The notes beneath the pieces were generated by a model. That model did no database searches, had not been told where the DNA came from, and worked only from the letters and a program-made list of their open reading frames with translations. A stretch of DNA of 64,000 bases from Spirochaetota bacterium (GTDB lineage Bacteria; Spirochaetota; UBA12135; COTS27; JAFLEE01): NCBI GenBank assembly GCA_017302015.1, contig JAFLEE010000011.1:25318-89317 (forward strand), written 5' to 3'. A program made the position numbers and the translations under genes. Position 1 is the stretch's first letter. The number at the start of each line of letters is the position of its first letter. Positions 36,905-46,571 of the stretch are shown in pieces.

Positions 36905-39847
36905 ATGAAACGAGTTTCCCGAGTCTTTTCGCGCCTTATTTATACGGGGATCATCCTGGCGGCCCTTCCCCTCGGGGCTATTCCCCTCGAACGAACGTGG
37001 AGCGGGTTCCTGGAGGCGGATTGGCGCCTTCAATGCGAACCTCCGCGACCCCTAAACGGGGGACCCCTCGAGATCAAACCGAAGGACCAGGGTTGGGCCA
37101 GCGCCTTTTTTTCATCCCGTAAAGCGCTTCCCTTCTGGAATGAGGAGGGGGTCACGATCCGCCTGCGGGCCGTGTTCCGGGCGAGCGCCCAGGGGGAGCC
37201 CGATGACGCGGTGGCCTTCGTGGGCTTCACCCCCGACCTCGGCGCCAAACGCCTGCAATCCACGCCGAACCAAGTCGGCCTCTCGCTGCGCTTCAGCCGC
37301 AAAAAACAGGCGGTGGAGGCGGCGCTTTCGGTGAAGGAAGCTTCCGGCGAGGACGGCAAGCGCCGCGGCGATAGCCAGGGAAACTTCGTCTACTATAAGT
37401 ACCCGGGCGTGTCCGTCGCCGCGGTGGGCGAAGAAATCGCGCTCGATCTCGCGCTCCGCTTGGACGAGAAGAACCTCTCGGTGAAATGGGAGGGGAGCGA
37501 TTTCGAACAGACCCAGGCCCACGGGCTGACCGGGAAGTTCTGGGCGGGCGGGGCGGCGTTCGTCATCCAACTCCTCAATACGGGCGGGGGACGCGCCTCG
37601 CTCCGCGTTGAGAAACTATCCGTAGCCCAGCCCGCTCTCGACGCCAAATCGTTTAATCCACTCAACCTTCGCGCCTTCGCCAATATGGGCCTCTCCGATG
37701 AGACGGCCGACGACAAGATCGGCGGCTGGACGGACCAGGGCAGGAACAATCTGGGAAAACTCCCCACGGGCCCCCTCCTCCTGCGCGGGATCCCCTTCAT
37801 GGTGATCCCGCCCGAAGGCAACGGCGGCAAGTCGACGATCCTCCTCTATTCGAAGAATCGGGAATATTTCCCGAGGCGCGTCGGCCCCATCCCCGTGAAG
37901 GGGGCCTGCGACTCCCTCCTCTTCCTCCACGCCGCCGCGTGGGCGAAGGACGGCGCCCTGGCCGGCACCTACCGCGTGAAGTACGAGGACGGCTCCCTCC
38001 TGGATCTCCCCATCCGAGTCGGGAAAGAAGTGCAGGATTGGTGGAGCCTCCGGGAACTCGAGGCCGAGCAGGCCTGCCTTTTCGCCCGCGTCGCCAGCGA
38101 CCAGAGCGCCAAGGGCGAGGTGGGCCTCTATGGCTACCGCTGGGTGAATCCCCAACCCGGCAAGGGCGTGGAATCCCTGGAGCTCCTTTCGGCGGAAGGG
38201 GCCCCCGTCCTCGGCATCGTCGCCATCACCCGGGCGGACGCGACCCTCTCCCCGGTGGAGCGCGGGATCCTCAAGCAGGCCTTCCTCCCCGCGGTCGAGG
38301 AGGATATGAAGCGCAACCCCCCCGATGCCGCCCGGATCAGCGACCAAGTGCGCCTGCGCGCCGCCAAGCGCCTCGGCGCCGGAGCGTTTTCGGTGGCCGG
38401 CTATTATAACGCCTCCAAAACCGGGACCTTCGAGCATCCCCAGGCCTGGGGCGATCTGGTGAAATCCATGGGCGGCCTGGTGCGCTTCCCCTACGGCCTC
38501 GAGATCTCGTTCAATTTCTGGCCGGCGGAAGCGAAGGATTGGTATCCGGTGCTCACCGCCAAGGGCGGCCAGTACGGGGTCATCCAACCGTGGTTCCACA
38601 AATGGGGCGACCGCAGCAATATGATCACGATCCCGCGCATGCTCGAGACCGCGAAGGCGCAGGGGGTGAAGCTCATCCTCCAATTCAATACCCATGCGAT
38701 GTTCGACGGGAGCGAGTTCCGCTACGTGAAGACCCTGCCCGAGGAGCGCATGAAGCGCGAGAACCCCCTCGAGGCCGGGACCTTCGACGAGGCGAACCTG
38801 GCGCGGATCGTGGCGGGGAACGCCAAACTCGTGGACTTCGTGGTCCACGGCGGCTATCTCGACACGGTCTCCTATTGGGAGATGGACAACGAGCGCTGGG
38901 ATCTCAAGGGCGACGAGTACGCCAAGATCGTGGCGGCCCACCTCGCCATGCTCCGCGCGAAATTGCCGGCGGCCAAGGCGATCGTGTGCCTGGGGGAACT
39001 GGATTCCTGGTCGCCCAACCCCCTGGCCAGCCATTACGTGGCCTGGAGCCGCGACGTGCTCGCCGGCCTCAAGCAACGGGGTTGGGCCGGCAAAGTGGAA
39101 TGCTTCGCCCCCCACCTCTACCCGTACTTGAGCGATTCGACCAACCAGATCGCCGAGAACCACCTCATGGATTACGCAGTGCGCAACGTGAACCGCAGCC
39201 TCGACCTGCTCGCCGGCCTCATGGACCAGGCGGGCTTCGAGAAGTCGATGTTCTACGTCAGCGAGTGGGGCGTCCAGTCCGACGGCGTCGCCTCGGCGCG
39301 GCGAAACGACCTTCTCACATCCATGGCAGCCGCGCTGGCCACGGCCCGAACGGCCATGGCCATCTACGCCCACCCCAGGGTCGAGGGAGCCACCTTCCAC
39401 CACTTCATCCACGATTCCCGCGTCAGCCAGGCGGAAAAGCGACCCTTCTCTATCTGGGGGGCCCAGTCGGTGTTCTATTTCCCGGAGAAGGGCTCCTATC
39501 TTGCGACCCCCGTGCTCGAGGCCCTGCGGATGTTCATGGCTTTCTCCAAAGACGCCGAACTCCTCCCCGAGGCCCCCGCGACGCCCCGCGGCGTGCACGT
39601 CCTCGCGGCCCGCGACGGGCGGGGCCCCAAGTACTTCGTGGTCAACGGAACGGCCCAAGCGTTCGCCTGGCCGAATCGGATCGAATCGAGGCAGACGCTC
39701 ACGGCCGCGAAACCGGAACTCGGCCTGGTCCGCCGCTATGGCGGCTACGGAACCCAGCCGGGCGAAATCGAGCAAGTCGCGCCGCAATCTTTTAACGACG
39801 GGAACTTGCCCGCCTATTCCGTGAATCTTCTCAGGGGAACGCCATGA
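36905..39847 (+). CDS. Large secreted clan GH-A glycoside hydrolase
   Basis: About 980 residues. The ATG at 36905 gives a signal peptide (LIYTGIILAALPLGAIP). An N-terminal beta-sandwich (about 30-230) and a second beta domain (about 240-440) precede a TIM barrel (about 480-870) and a short C-terminal beta domain. Putative catalytic residues are Glu662 in YWEMDNERWD and Glu786 in YVSEWGVQSDG, fitting clan GH-A, although the loop before the acid/base is atypical (MDNE instead of NE-P). It resembles uncharacterised enzymes related to GH39/GH5. Its stop overlaps the next start by four bases, so it is coupled to the GH63-like enzyme. Confidence 0.75.
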   Translation: MKRVSRVFSRLIYTGIILAALPLGAIPLERTWSGFLEADWRLQCEPPRPLNGGPLEIKPKDQGWASAFFSSRKALPFWNEEGVTIRLRAVFRASAQGEPDDAVAFVGFTPDLGAKRLQSTPNQVGLSLRFSRKKQAVEAALSVKEASGEDGKRRGDSQGNFVYYKYPGVSVAAVGEEIALDLALRLDEKNLSVKWEGSDFEQTQAHGLTGKFWAGGAAFVIQLLNTGGGRASLRVEKLSVAQPALDAKSFNPLNLRAFANMGLSDETADDKIGGWTDQGRNNLGKLPTGPLLLRGIPFMVIPPEGNGGKSTILLYSKNREYFPRRVGPIPVKGACDSLLFLHAAAWAKDGALAGTYRVKYEDGSLLDLPIRVGKEVQDWWSLRELEAEQACLFARVASDQSAKGEVGLYGYRWVNPQPGKGVESLELLSAEGAPVLGIVAITRADATLSPVERGILKQAFLPAVEEDMKRNPPDAARISDQVRLRAAKRLGAGAFSVAGYYNASKTGTFEHPQAWGDLVKSMGGLVRFPYGLEISFNFWPAEAKDWYPVLTAKGGQYGVIQPWFHKWGDRSNMITIPRMLETAKAQGVKLILQFNTHAMFDGSEFRYVKTLPEERMKRENPLEAGTFDEANLARIVAGNAKLVDFVVHGGYLDTVSYWEMDNERWDLKGDEYAKIVAAHLAMLRAKLPAAKAIVCLGELDSWSPNPLASHYVAWSRDVLAGLKQRGWAGKVECFAPHLYPYLSDSTNQIAENHLMDYAVRNVNRSLDLLAGLMDQAGFEKSMFYVSEWGVQSDGVASARRNDLLTSMAAALATARTAMAIYAHPRVEGATFHHFIHDSRVSQAEKRPFSIWGAQSVFYFPEKGSYLATPVLEALRMFMAFSKDAELLPEAPATPRGVHVLAARDGRGPKYFVVNGTAQAFAWPNRIESRQTLTAAKPELGLVRRYGGYGTQPGEIEQVAPQSFNDGNLPAYSVNLLRGTP

Positions 39848-41619
39848 AACCGAGCCCAAAAATCGCCATGCCGAATGTCTGGGGAGAAGGCGCTCCGTTC
39901 GCCCTCTCGGGCCTGGACGCCCCCACCGATTATGCGCGCCCGGTGGTGGGGAAGCTCCTGGAAGGCCGCTTCGGCCTCGAGGTGCTGGGCCTCAGGGATC
40001 CCGCCCAAATCCACCTCGCCGCGGCCTTCGAGTTCCACCTCACCAGCGCCGATCCCCGGGAGGCCGCCCGCCTCAAGGTGCCGCGCAAACTCGCCGCGGG
40101 GAGCGTGGTCACCAACGACCGGATCCTCTGGAAGCGCGGCGGTTCTTCGGTATTGGAACTCCTCGCCGTGGACCGCGCGTCTTTCTTCCTCTCGGTGAAG
40201 GGGGTGAAACGCCCCCTGCTCCTGTGGAAGAAGGGCCCGGCGATCTCGAGCCCGTCGATTTCGGGGAAGGGCTTCACCGTCGCCTGCGCGGAAGGCTCCC
40301 TCGAGTTGGGTGAAGGCCCCTCGGAACTCCTCATCCGCGCCGTCTACCCGTCGGCCCCGACCCTCGCCGTGAGCGGCCCCGGCGGCGTCAAAGAGAAGGC
40401 CCTCGTGGACGCCGCCCGCAAGCGCCACCTGCAATTCTGGTCGCGCTATCGGGCCCCGAAGACGCCCTCGGCTTCGCTTCGGATGATGGACGCCAAGGCG
40501 GCGTCGATCCTCAGGGTCAACGTGGAATCCGCCCAGGGGAAGACCTCGATGCGATGGACCACCCCCGACCGCACGCCGCACCGCCAGATGTGGATCTGGG
40601 ATTCCGCGTTCCACGCCCTGGGCTGGAAATATTTGGACGCCGCCATGGCGCGGGAGGCGATCTTCGCCGTGCTCGAGCGCACCCATGGGAACGGGTTCAT
40701 CCCCATCTCCGTGGATCCCCTCGGCGACCGCTTAAACGGGGAATCCCAACCCCCCATCCTGGGCTGGGCCCTCGACCGGGTACTTCCCGTGGAGCGCCTC
40801 GAGCCCAAGGCGCGGGTCTGGGCCTACGGAAAACTCTCCGCCTTCCTGGGTTGGATGGGACGGGAGCGCGTCGGCGCCGGGCGCGGCCTCTTGGGCTGGC
40901 TCAAGGCGGAAGACAGCGTCACCTGCCGCTGCGGCGAGTCGGGCTGGGATAATAGCACCCGCTTCGACCACCCCGGTCCCGATGACCATATCGACCTCGT
41001 GAGTTTCGCGGCGAACGAGTACGCCGTGCTTGCGAGGCTCGCCGCCTCCCTGGGGAAAAAATCGGAGAGCGAGGCGTGGGAGAACAAACGCCGGGCCCTG
41101 GCGGACCGGGTGAACGAACTCATGTGGTGCGAAGAAGACGGCCTCTACTACGACCTCGACCAGGCGGGGGCCTTCGTGCGCGTCCAGTCGGCCGCCTGTT
41201 TTTATCCCCTGGCGGCGGGCATCCCCACCCCGGCGCGCTCGGCCCGGCTGCGGGAGGCGCTCCTCGATCCGAAGCGTTTCGCCACCCGGGTGCCCGTGCC
41301 CTCCATCTCTCCGGCCGAGAAGGCCTTCGCGAAGGATATGTGGCGCGGCCCCATGTGGGTGAACTCCAATTACCTCATCGCCGATGGGCTGCGCCGCTAT
41401 GGTTTCGCCGCCGACGCCAAGGGCCTGGTGGGAAAGACCTTGGCGGAGCTCGCCCGCTGGTACCAAACCACCGGCGTGCTCTGCGAATACTACGACGTCG
41501 ACGGGAAGGAAGACCCGCGCTTCCAACTCCGCAAGGCCAGCCGCACCGAGGGCCTGCGGGTCATCCGCGATTATGGATGGACCGCCTCCTTGGCCCTGGC
41601 GATGGCGAGGGAGTTCTAG
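39844..41619 (+). CDS. GH63-like (alpha/alpha)6-barrel glycoside hydrolase
   Basis: About 591 residues with no signal peptide. Residues 1-190 form a beta-sandwich and 200-591 a helical barrel. The barrel carries HRQMWIWDSAFHALGW, GESGWDNSTRFD (putative acid at Asp369), MWRGPMWVNSNYLIADGL and LCEYYDVDG (putative base at Glu548). This pattern is shared by GH63 glucosidases and bacterial mannosylglycerate/glucosylglycerate hydrolases, inverting enzymes acting on alpha-linked sugars. The ATG overlaps the previous TGA (ATGA). It is probably cytoplasmic and processes imported oligosaccharides. Confidence 0.8.
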   Translation: MKPSPKIAMPNVWGEGAPFALSGLDAPTDYARPVVGKLLEGRFGLEVLGLRDPAQIHLAAAFEFHLTSADPREAARLKVPRKLAAGSVVTNDRILWKRGGSSVLELLAVDRASFFLSVKGVKRPLLLWKKGPAISSPSISGKGFTVACAEGSLELGEGPSELLIRAVYPSAPTLAVSGPGGVKEKALVDAARKRHLQFWSRYRAPKTPSASLRMMDAKAASILRVNVESAQGKTSMRWTTPDRTPHRQMWIWDSAFHALGWKYLDAAMAREAIFAVLERTHGNGFIPISVDPLGDRLNGESQPPILGWALDRVLPVERLEPKARVWAYGKLSAFLGWMGRERVGAGRGLLGWLKAEDSVTCRCGESGWDNSTRFDHPGPDDHIDLVSFAANEYAVLARLAASLGKKSESEAWENKRRALADRVNELMWCEEDGLYYDLDQAGAFVRVQSAACFYPLAAGIPTPARSARLREALLDPKRFATRVPVPSISPAEKAFAKDMWRGPMWVNSNYLIADGLRRYGFAADAKGLVGKTLAELARWYQTTGVLCEYYDVDGKEDPRFQLRKASRTEGLRVIRDYGWTASLALAMAREF

Positions 41620-41690
41620 GGGACGGGGGGCGGCTCGGGGCGCGATCGCGCGCGGGACCGTCTCGAATCTTCGGGCGGCGGCGACTGGCC

Positions 41691-41719
41691 TTGACAAGGG
41701 GCGCGTACGCCGCTAGAAT
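41691..41719 (+). promoter_or_regulatory. Sigma-70-type promoter of the gene at 41748
   Basis: A perfect TTGACA at 41691-41696 and TAGAAT at 41714-41719 (one mismatch) are separated by exactly 17 bases. This begins a new transcription unit after the GH63-like gene. The operator-like repeat overlaps the 3' end of the -10 box. Confidence 0.75.
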
Positions 41720-41736
41720 AATTAAACGTTAAATTA
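41719..41736. promoter_or_regulatory. LacI-type operator overlapping the promoter
   Basis: TAATTAAAC joined to GTTAAATTA is an 18-bp repeat with one mismatch per half and the central CG typical of LacI-family operators. It lies at the -10 box and start point, where bound repressor would block transcription. A LacI-family gene is the next but one gene (44089) in the same unit. Confidence 0.65.
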
Positions 41737-41747
41737 GCGGGGTTCCC

Positions 41748-44078
41748 ATGGCGCGATCCATCTATTTCCTCCTTTTGGCTGGCCACCTCGCGTTCGGCGC
41801 CACGAACCTGGGCGAAACCCGGGCGCTTCGTTGGGTGGATACCGGCTCCGGATTGGCCATCGATGCCCTCGGTCGCGGTGGCGCCGTCAACCTGGTGAAA
41901 GACGTGAAACTCACGGTCGCCTTCGCCGATGGAAGTTCCTTCACCACCAGCGGCGTGAAGAGGTTCGAAACGCTCTCCAACGCCCGCCGCGTCCTTTTCG
42001 CCCTGGCGGGATCGGCGGCCGCCGAGGCTACGGTGTCGGCCGACCTCGTCGCCTTCGCGGAGGCCCTCACGGTCGCCTGGCGGGTCGCTTGCGTCGGGGC
42101 CAAGCGCGAATTGAAATCGAAGAAATTGACCTTCACCCCCGCCGGGCCCATCGCCTCGGCCCGCACGAGGGCGGTGAACCGCCTCGTGGTCCCCACGGGG
42201 GCCCAAGCTTGGGAAGTGGTGGGCGATACCCCCTACCGCGATTTTGAATGCCAAGTGCGGGAAATGGCCTTTGCGGCCGGGAAATTCATCGTGGTCACCG
42301 ATTGGTACGATCCGGATTGGATCTACGAGGGAAACCTCGCCAAGGGGTTGGGGATGAACCTTCCGCTGACCAACGGCGAGACTTTGGCCGGAACTTTCAT
42401 AACCACTTTCCTCGCTCCCCAAGAAACCGACCGCTACGACGATGTCGACCTCGCGGCCTTGGCCGGCCAGCGCTCCCTCTCGGCGCGCGTGGTTTGCCCC
42501 GCGATCGGCCATGCCTTCGACACGGGGGCGCCGATCCGGTTCGCCGTGCGGCTGCGTAATGTCGAGCGGGCGGCCCGCGAGGCGGCCTTCGCGGGGGATC
42601 TCTACGATTACTATGGCGCGAAACTTTGGAGCGGCGAAGCCCGCCAGACGCTGGCGCCGGGGGAATCCAAGGAGATCCCCGTCCAGGTCGCCTACGGCAA
42701 AAGGGGCATGCTCTTCTTCGCGGGCACCCTCTCCTACGCCGGACGGGCAGAGCCGCTGCGGGCCCATTTCAGCGTCCTGCCCGCGAGGGCCTCGACGAAT
42801 CTTCTTCCCGACTCGCCCTTCGGAATCGCCTCCCTAAACGCCGAACCATGGAAGTACCCCGATCAGGGGGAAGCGGAAGCCAGCCTAGCGCTCCTGCAGC
42901 GCATGGGCGTGAGGTGGTTGCGGGGGAACCACGGGCTGTCGCTCAAGACGCCCTATAGCGAAGAGGTCCTCTCGCGAGTGCGCACTACGATCGGGCAGAC
43001 CCTGCGCCGCGGCATTATGCCGTTCTGCGAGGTCCAGATGCCCAAATCCGACGACCCGGGGAAGGATTTCCCTGAGCGCATCCGCACCCTCGTGGGGACT
43101 TTCGCGCCGTTGGTGCCTGCCCCGTATTTCGAGTTCGGCAACGAGGTGAACCTGCGTAAGGACCGTGGCGGCGATTACGCCCGCAACGTGCTTTCTCCCG
43201 CCTTCGAGATCACCCGCCAGGTCGCCCCGGGGTGCAAGGTGATGACGATGGGCTTCGGCGGCGTGGACCAGAAATGGATGGACGAGTTCCTCGCTGCGGG
43301 GGGCGGGAAGGCCTGCGATGTGTACGCCATCCACCCCGGCTGCCATCCCCGGGCCCCCGAATACGTGGACGCCGACAAGTCTTGGCGGCTTCGGCCCCAG
43401 CTCGACACGACCTTCGCCGCGGCCGCCCAGGGGGGCCAATCGGTATGGTTCACGGAGATGTACTCGCCGACCCCCCCGTCGCGCACCCAGGCCGATCTGC
43501 GCACCTCGGCGGATTATCTGGTGCGCACCTACGCGCTCTCGCTGGCGCGCGGGGTGCGTGTGGTCAATTGGTACACCTTCCGCGACGGAACCTGGTTCGC
43601 CCAGAGGCAGAAATCCACCGATATCGAATACAGCTTCGGCATCGTCTACGCCGACCTCACGCCGAAGCCCCAATTCGCCGCCTACGCCGCGATGACCGAG
43701 CAGCTCGAGGGTCGGCGATGCGAAGGGCGCCTCGATCTCGGGGCGGAGGATCTCTACGGCCTGCGTTTCGGGGGCCGGGAGCCCGTCGACCTGCTATGGA
43801 GTTACCGGGAGAAGAGCGAGACCGATCTTCCCTGGTGGCCCCGGGAAAAGTACGCCGACCAGCACCGCCGCCCCGGGGAGCCCTGGGTGGAGCGGTGGAA
43901 GGCCCCCGTTTCCGTCGCCCTTCCCGCCGCGGGCGCGGTCACGGTCATCGATCTCATGGGGAACGAGAAGACGGTGGCGGCGGTGGGCGGGAAGGTCACG
44001 CTTTCGCTTACGGGCTCGCCGGTGTACGTGCGCGGACTTTCGGGGATGAAGACGCGCGCTCAAGTCTGGCCGGATTAG
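41748..44078 (+). CDS. Secreted clan GH-A glycoside hydrolase with N-terminal beta domains
   Basis: About 776 residues with a signal peptide (SIYFLLLAGHLAFGAT). Residues about 20-340 are beta-rich. The TIM barrel spans about 350-660: PYFEFGNEVNLRKD carries the putative acid/base Glu466 and SVWFTEMYSPTPPS the nucleophile Glu570. The pattern is related to GH39 and other GH-A arabinofuranosidase-like enzymes. A small C-terminal beta domain closes the protein. Expression should be controlled by the LacI protein encoded 10 bases downstream, through the operator at the promoter. Confidence 0.78.
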   Translation: MARSIYFLLLAGHLAFGATNLGETRALRWVDTGSGLAIDALGRGGAVNLVKDVKLTVAFADGSSFTTSGVKRFETLSNARRVLFALAGSAAAEATVSADLVAFAEALTVAWRVACVGAKRELKSKKLTFTPAGPIASARTRAVNRLVVPTGAQAWEVVGDTPYRDFECQVREMAFAAGKFIVVTDWYDPDWIYEGNLAKGLGMNLPLTNGETLAGTFITTFLAPQETDRYDDVDLAALAGQRSLSARVVCPAIGHAFDTGAPIRFAVRLRNVERAAREAAFAGDLYDYYGAKLWSGEARQTLAPGESKEIPVQVAYGKRGMLFFAGTLSYAGRAEPLRAHFSVLPARASTNLLPDSPFGIASLNAEPWKYPDQGEAEASLALLQRMGVRWLRGNHGLSLKTPYSEEVLSRVRTTIGQTLRRGIMPFCEVQMPKSDDPGKDFPERIRTLVGTFAPLVPAPYFEFGNEVNLRKDRGGDYARNVLSPAFEITRQVAPGCKVMTMGFGGVDQKWMDEFLAAGGGKACDVYAIHPGCHPRAPEYVDADKSWRLRPQLDTTFAAAAQGGQSVWFTEMYSPTPPSRTQADLRTSADYLVRTYALSLARGVRVVNWYTFRDGTWFAQRQKSTDIEYSFGIVYADLTPKPQFAAYAAMTEQLEGRRCEGRLDLGAEDLYGLRFGGREPVDLLWSYREKSETDLPWWPREKYADQHRRPGEPWVERWKAPVSVALPAAGAVTVIDLMGNEKTVAAVGGKVTLSLTGSPVYVRGLSGMKTRAQVWPD

Positions 44079-44088
44079 GCGCCCCCGC

Positions 44089-45138
44089 ATGGCACGAAGC
44101 GCGATCCGGCCCCCCACCCTCAAGGATATCGCCGCCGAAGCGGGGGTGAGCATCGTCGCCGCGAGCGTCGCCCTCAACCCGAGCGCCCGCTCCCGGGCGA
44201 AGGTGGGCGCCGCCACGCGGCGCAAGGTGCTTCGGATCGCGGAAAAGCTCCATTACAAGCCGAACATGTTCGCCAGCGCCCTGCGCCAACGGGGGGCCGG
44301 GCGCATCGGTTTCGCCGCGGACCGCTTCGACGACCTGGCGAACAACGAACTCAAGCACCGGGTCCTGCGCCTCGGCATCCAGCGCAAGGTCGCGATGACC
44401 TTCCTCAATTTCGACGCCTATTCCACCGCCGCCTCGATGCTGCGCGACATGCTCTCCTACGATTTCGACAAGCTCATCCTCTTCCGCTTCTGGGACCGCA
44501 TGAACGCCGGGGAGCGCGCCGCGCTGGCCGAGCGCTTCGGGGAGAGGCTCCTCGTCTTGGATGTCCGCAGCGAACGGGACCGCGCACGCTACGGGGTCTC
44601 CTTCCTCTCGATGGATTTCGACCTCGCCTGGGGGCAGATCTTCGCCCACGCCGCCGAGGCCGGCTACCGGCGGGCCGCGGTGCTCACCTACCTCCTGCCG
44701 CCGGGGCTCCCGGGCACCAAGGTCTTCGTCAGCCCCCAGGAGGAGCGGCTCAAGCAGCTCAGCCGCGCCCACGGCGCGGGCTTTTTCGACCATCGTCGGG
44801 ACGTCTTCAGGGCCGATCTCGGCTCGCCGAAGGCGGTCTACGTCGCGACCCGCGCCCTGCTCGAGCGGGGAGTTGACTTCATCAAGATCCACCACGACCA
44901 GATCGCCCCCATGGTCTACCGGGCGGTCCGGGATGCGGGGAAGCGCATCCCCCAGGAGGTCGGCATCGCCGGGTTCGACGACCTCTATTTCGCCGAGTAC
45001 CTCGACCCGCCCCTGACGACCGTGCGCAACGATTTCGGGGCCTACGCGAAGTCGATCTTCGACTGGCTGGAGGAGCCCCGACCTACGGTTCTCATCCCCC
45101 ATGAACTCCTTGTGCGCGGGAGCACCCGAAGGCGCTGA
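44089..45138 (+). CDS. LacI-family transcriptional regulator
   Basis: About 349 residues. The N-terminal helix-turn-helix TLKDIAAEAGVSIVAASVAL (10-29) and hinge region YKPNMFASALRQRG are typical of LacI/GalR proteins. The effector domain ends with VGIAGFDDLYFAEYLDPPLT, the usual C-subdomain signature. It is in one transcription unit with the upstream hydrolase gene, whose promoter carries a CG-centred operator, so negative autoregulation relieved by a sugar is likely. Confidence 0.92.
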   Translation: MARSAIRPPTLKDIAAEAGVSIVAASVALNPSARSRAKVGAATRRKVLRIAEKLHYKPNMFASALRQRGAGRIGFAADRFDDLANNELKHRVLRLGIQRKVAMTFLNFDAYSTAASMLRDMLSYDFDKLILFRFWDRMNAGERAALAERFGERLLVLDVRSERDRARYGVSFLSMDFDLAWGQIFAHAAEAGYRRAAVLTYLLPPGLPGTKVFVSPQEERLKQLSRAHGAGFFDHRRDVFRADLGSPKAVYVATRALLERGVDFIKIHHDQIAPMVYRAVRDAGKRIPQEVGIAGFDDLYFAEYLDPPLTTVRNDFGAYAKSIFDWLEEPRPTVLIPHELLVRGSTRRR

Positions 45139-45330
45139 GGGGGCGCTTCGGCGCCCGTGCCGCCGGACGGACGCTCCGATGGGCGATGGGTGGACGGCCC
45201 CATGGGCTCAATTTACACTTCGGACGGTGGGTCCGCGGCCCCTTTTGACCGGTGGATGGGCATCGATTTGGAAGCGCGCGTGCGCCCGGGATCGCCTGAC
45301 CGCAGCTTGAATAATCCATAAGGATAACAT

Positions 45331-46536
45331 ATGAAGATCTGGTTCGAGACCCCCCGGCGCGCGGTCCTCCTTTCGCTGCTCCTCGCCTCGATGGGGCCCC
45401 GTCTCCATCCCGCCCGGGTCTTTCCCGTCGATTCGCCCGCGGCCACGTGGTCCCCGGGTAATTGGGCCGGGGACGAGGGCCGCGGCGGCGCGAAGTACCG
45501 GCAGGCCTGGAACACGGGCGCCTATATGCGTTGGACCTGGCAGAGCGGCGCGGCCCAGCCCAGCGCCACGCTGCTCCTGGACGACCGCCTTTTTCCCGAG
45601 AAGTACCGCCGCCCGAGCCTCGCCTACGCCATCGACGGCATTTGGAGGGCGAAGGTCCCGGTGACGAACGAGCTCGAGATCGTGGAACTGCGCAAGGCGA
45701 GCGGTCCGCACGAGCTTTTTGTGGTGCTCACCGCCTCCCGCCAGCAGGATCGCTGGGGCGCGCCCGGCATGCCCGCGACCAACGCCCTGCGCATCGAAGG
45801 GCTGCGTGTCGACGACGAGTCCCGCCCCGTCGAGCGCAAGGCCGCGGGCCCATGGGCGCTCATCCTCGGGGACAGCATCACCGAAGGCATTGGGGGTGGC
45901 GAACTCGCGGGCTACGGCTGGCTGCTGGGACAGTCCCTGGCCGGGGCGGGATGGGAGTTCTGCCAGAGCGCCTGCGGTTGGAGCGGCTGGCTGGCCCCGG
46001 GGGACAATCCCCGGGACGTGCCGGGCTATTACGTGATCACCAACGGCGCCGACGGGGCGATCGTCTACCTCGACGCCGCCAGCCGCTGGAACAAGATCGA
46101 TGGGGATCGCCATAGCCTGCTCGACGCCAACGGCCATCTAAGCGGCTGGGGCCAGGTCAACCAAGAGCCCGCCCTCATCTTCATCAATTACGGCACCAAC
46201 GACAAGGGTTGGTACAAGGGCGATGGAGCGCTCGTCGCCGCCAGCATTCGCCGCGGCCTCGCCGCGCTGCGGGGGGCGGCGCCCCGCGCGACGATCCTCG
46301 TGATGATTCCCTTCAACCAGGCGGCCGCGGCCGATCTGAAGGCCGCCGTGGAGGAGCGCCAAAAGGGCGGCGACGCCCTGATCCACTGCATCGACCTCGG
46401 GCAGGGGGTGGCCCGGGCCCTCAGTTCGCCGACGAAGCCCCTCGGCGACCTGCACCCCAACGACGCCGGCTACGCTTGGCTAGCCTCCCTCATCATCCCC
46501 CGCGTCTTCACGCGGTTGGGTTTGCGGGTCGAGTAG
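45331..46536 (+). CDS. Secreted SGNH-hydrolase family carbohydrate esterase
   Basis: About 401 residues with a signal peptide. A jelly-roll domain (about 35-165) precedes the SGNH hydrolase domain. The four blocks are visible: LGDSITEG (nucleophile Ser182), the Gly block in SGWLAPGDNP, YGTND (Asn of block III) and D373-L-H375 in GDLHPND. The two-domain order is that of CE2-like acetylesterases. It probably removes acetyl or other acyl groups from polysaccharides before the glycosidases act. AAGGA lies close before the ATG. A gap of 192 bases separates it from the LacI gene. Confidence 0.85.
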   Translation: MKIWFETPRRAVLLSLLLASMGPRLHPARVFPVDSPAATWSPGNWAGDEGRGGAKYRQAWNTGAYMRWTWQSGAAQPSATLLLDDRLFPEKYRRPSLAYAIDGIWRAKVPVTNELEIVELRKASGPHELFVVLTASRQQDRWGAPGMPATNALRIEGLRVDDESRPVERKAAGPWALILGDSITEGIGGGELAGYGWLLGQSLAGAGWEFCQSACGWSGWLAPGDNPRDVPGYYVITNGADGAIVYLDAASRWNKIDGDRHSLLDANGHLSGWGQVNQEPALIFINYGTNDKGWYKGDGALVAASIRRGLAALRGAAPRATILVMIPFNQAAAADLKAAVEERQKGGDALIHCIDLGQGVARALSSPTKPLGDLHPNDAGYAWLASLIIPRVFTRLGLRVE

Positions 46537-46571
46537 GACAGGTGGCCGACTCGACGGGGAAGTCGAAACTC

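Noticed and set aside
37616..39859. 747-codon open frame on the minus strand opposite the GH-A hydrolase
   Set aside because: It has no recognisable motif and a skewed composition. The plus-strand protein has a signal peptide and catalytic Glu motifs.
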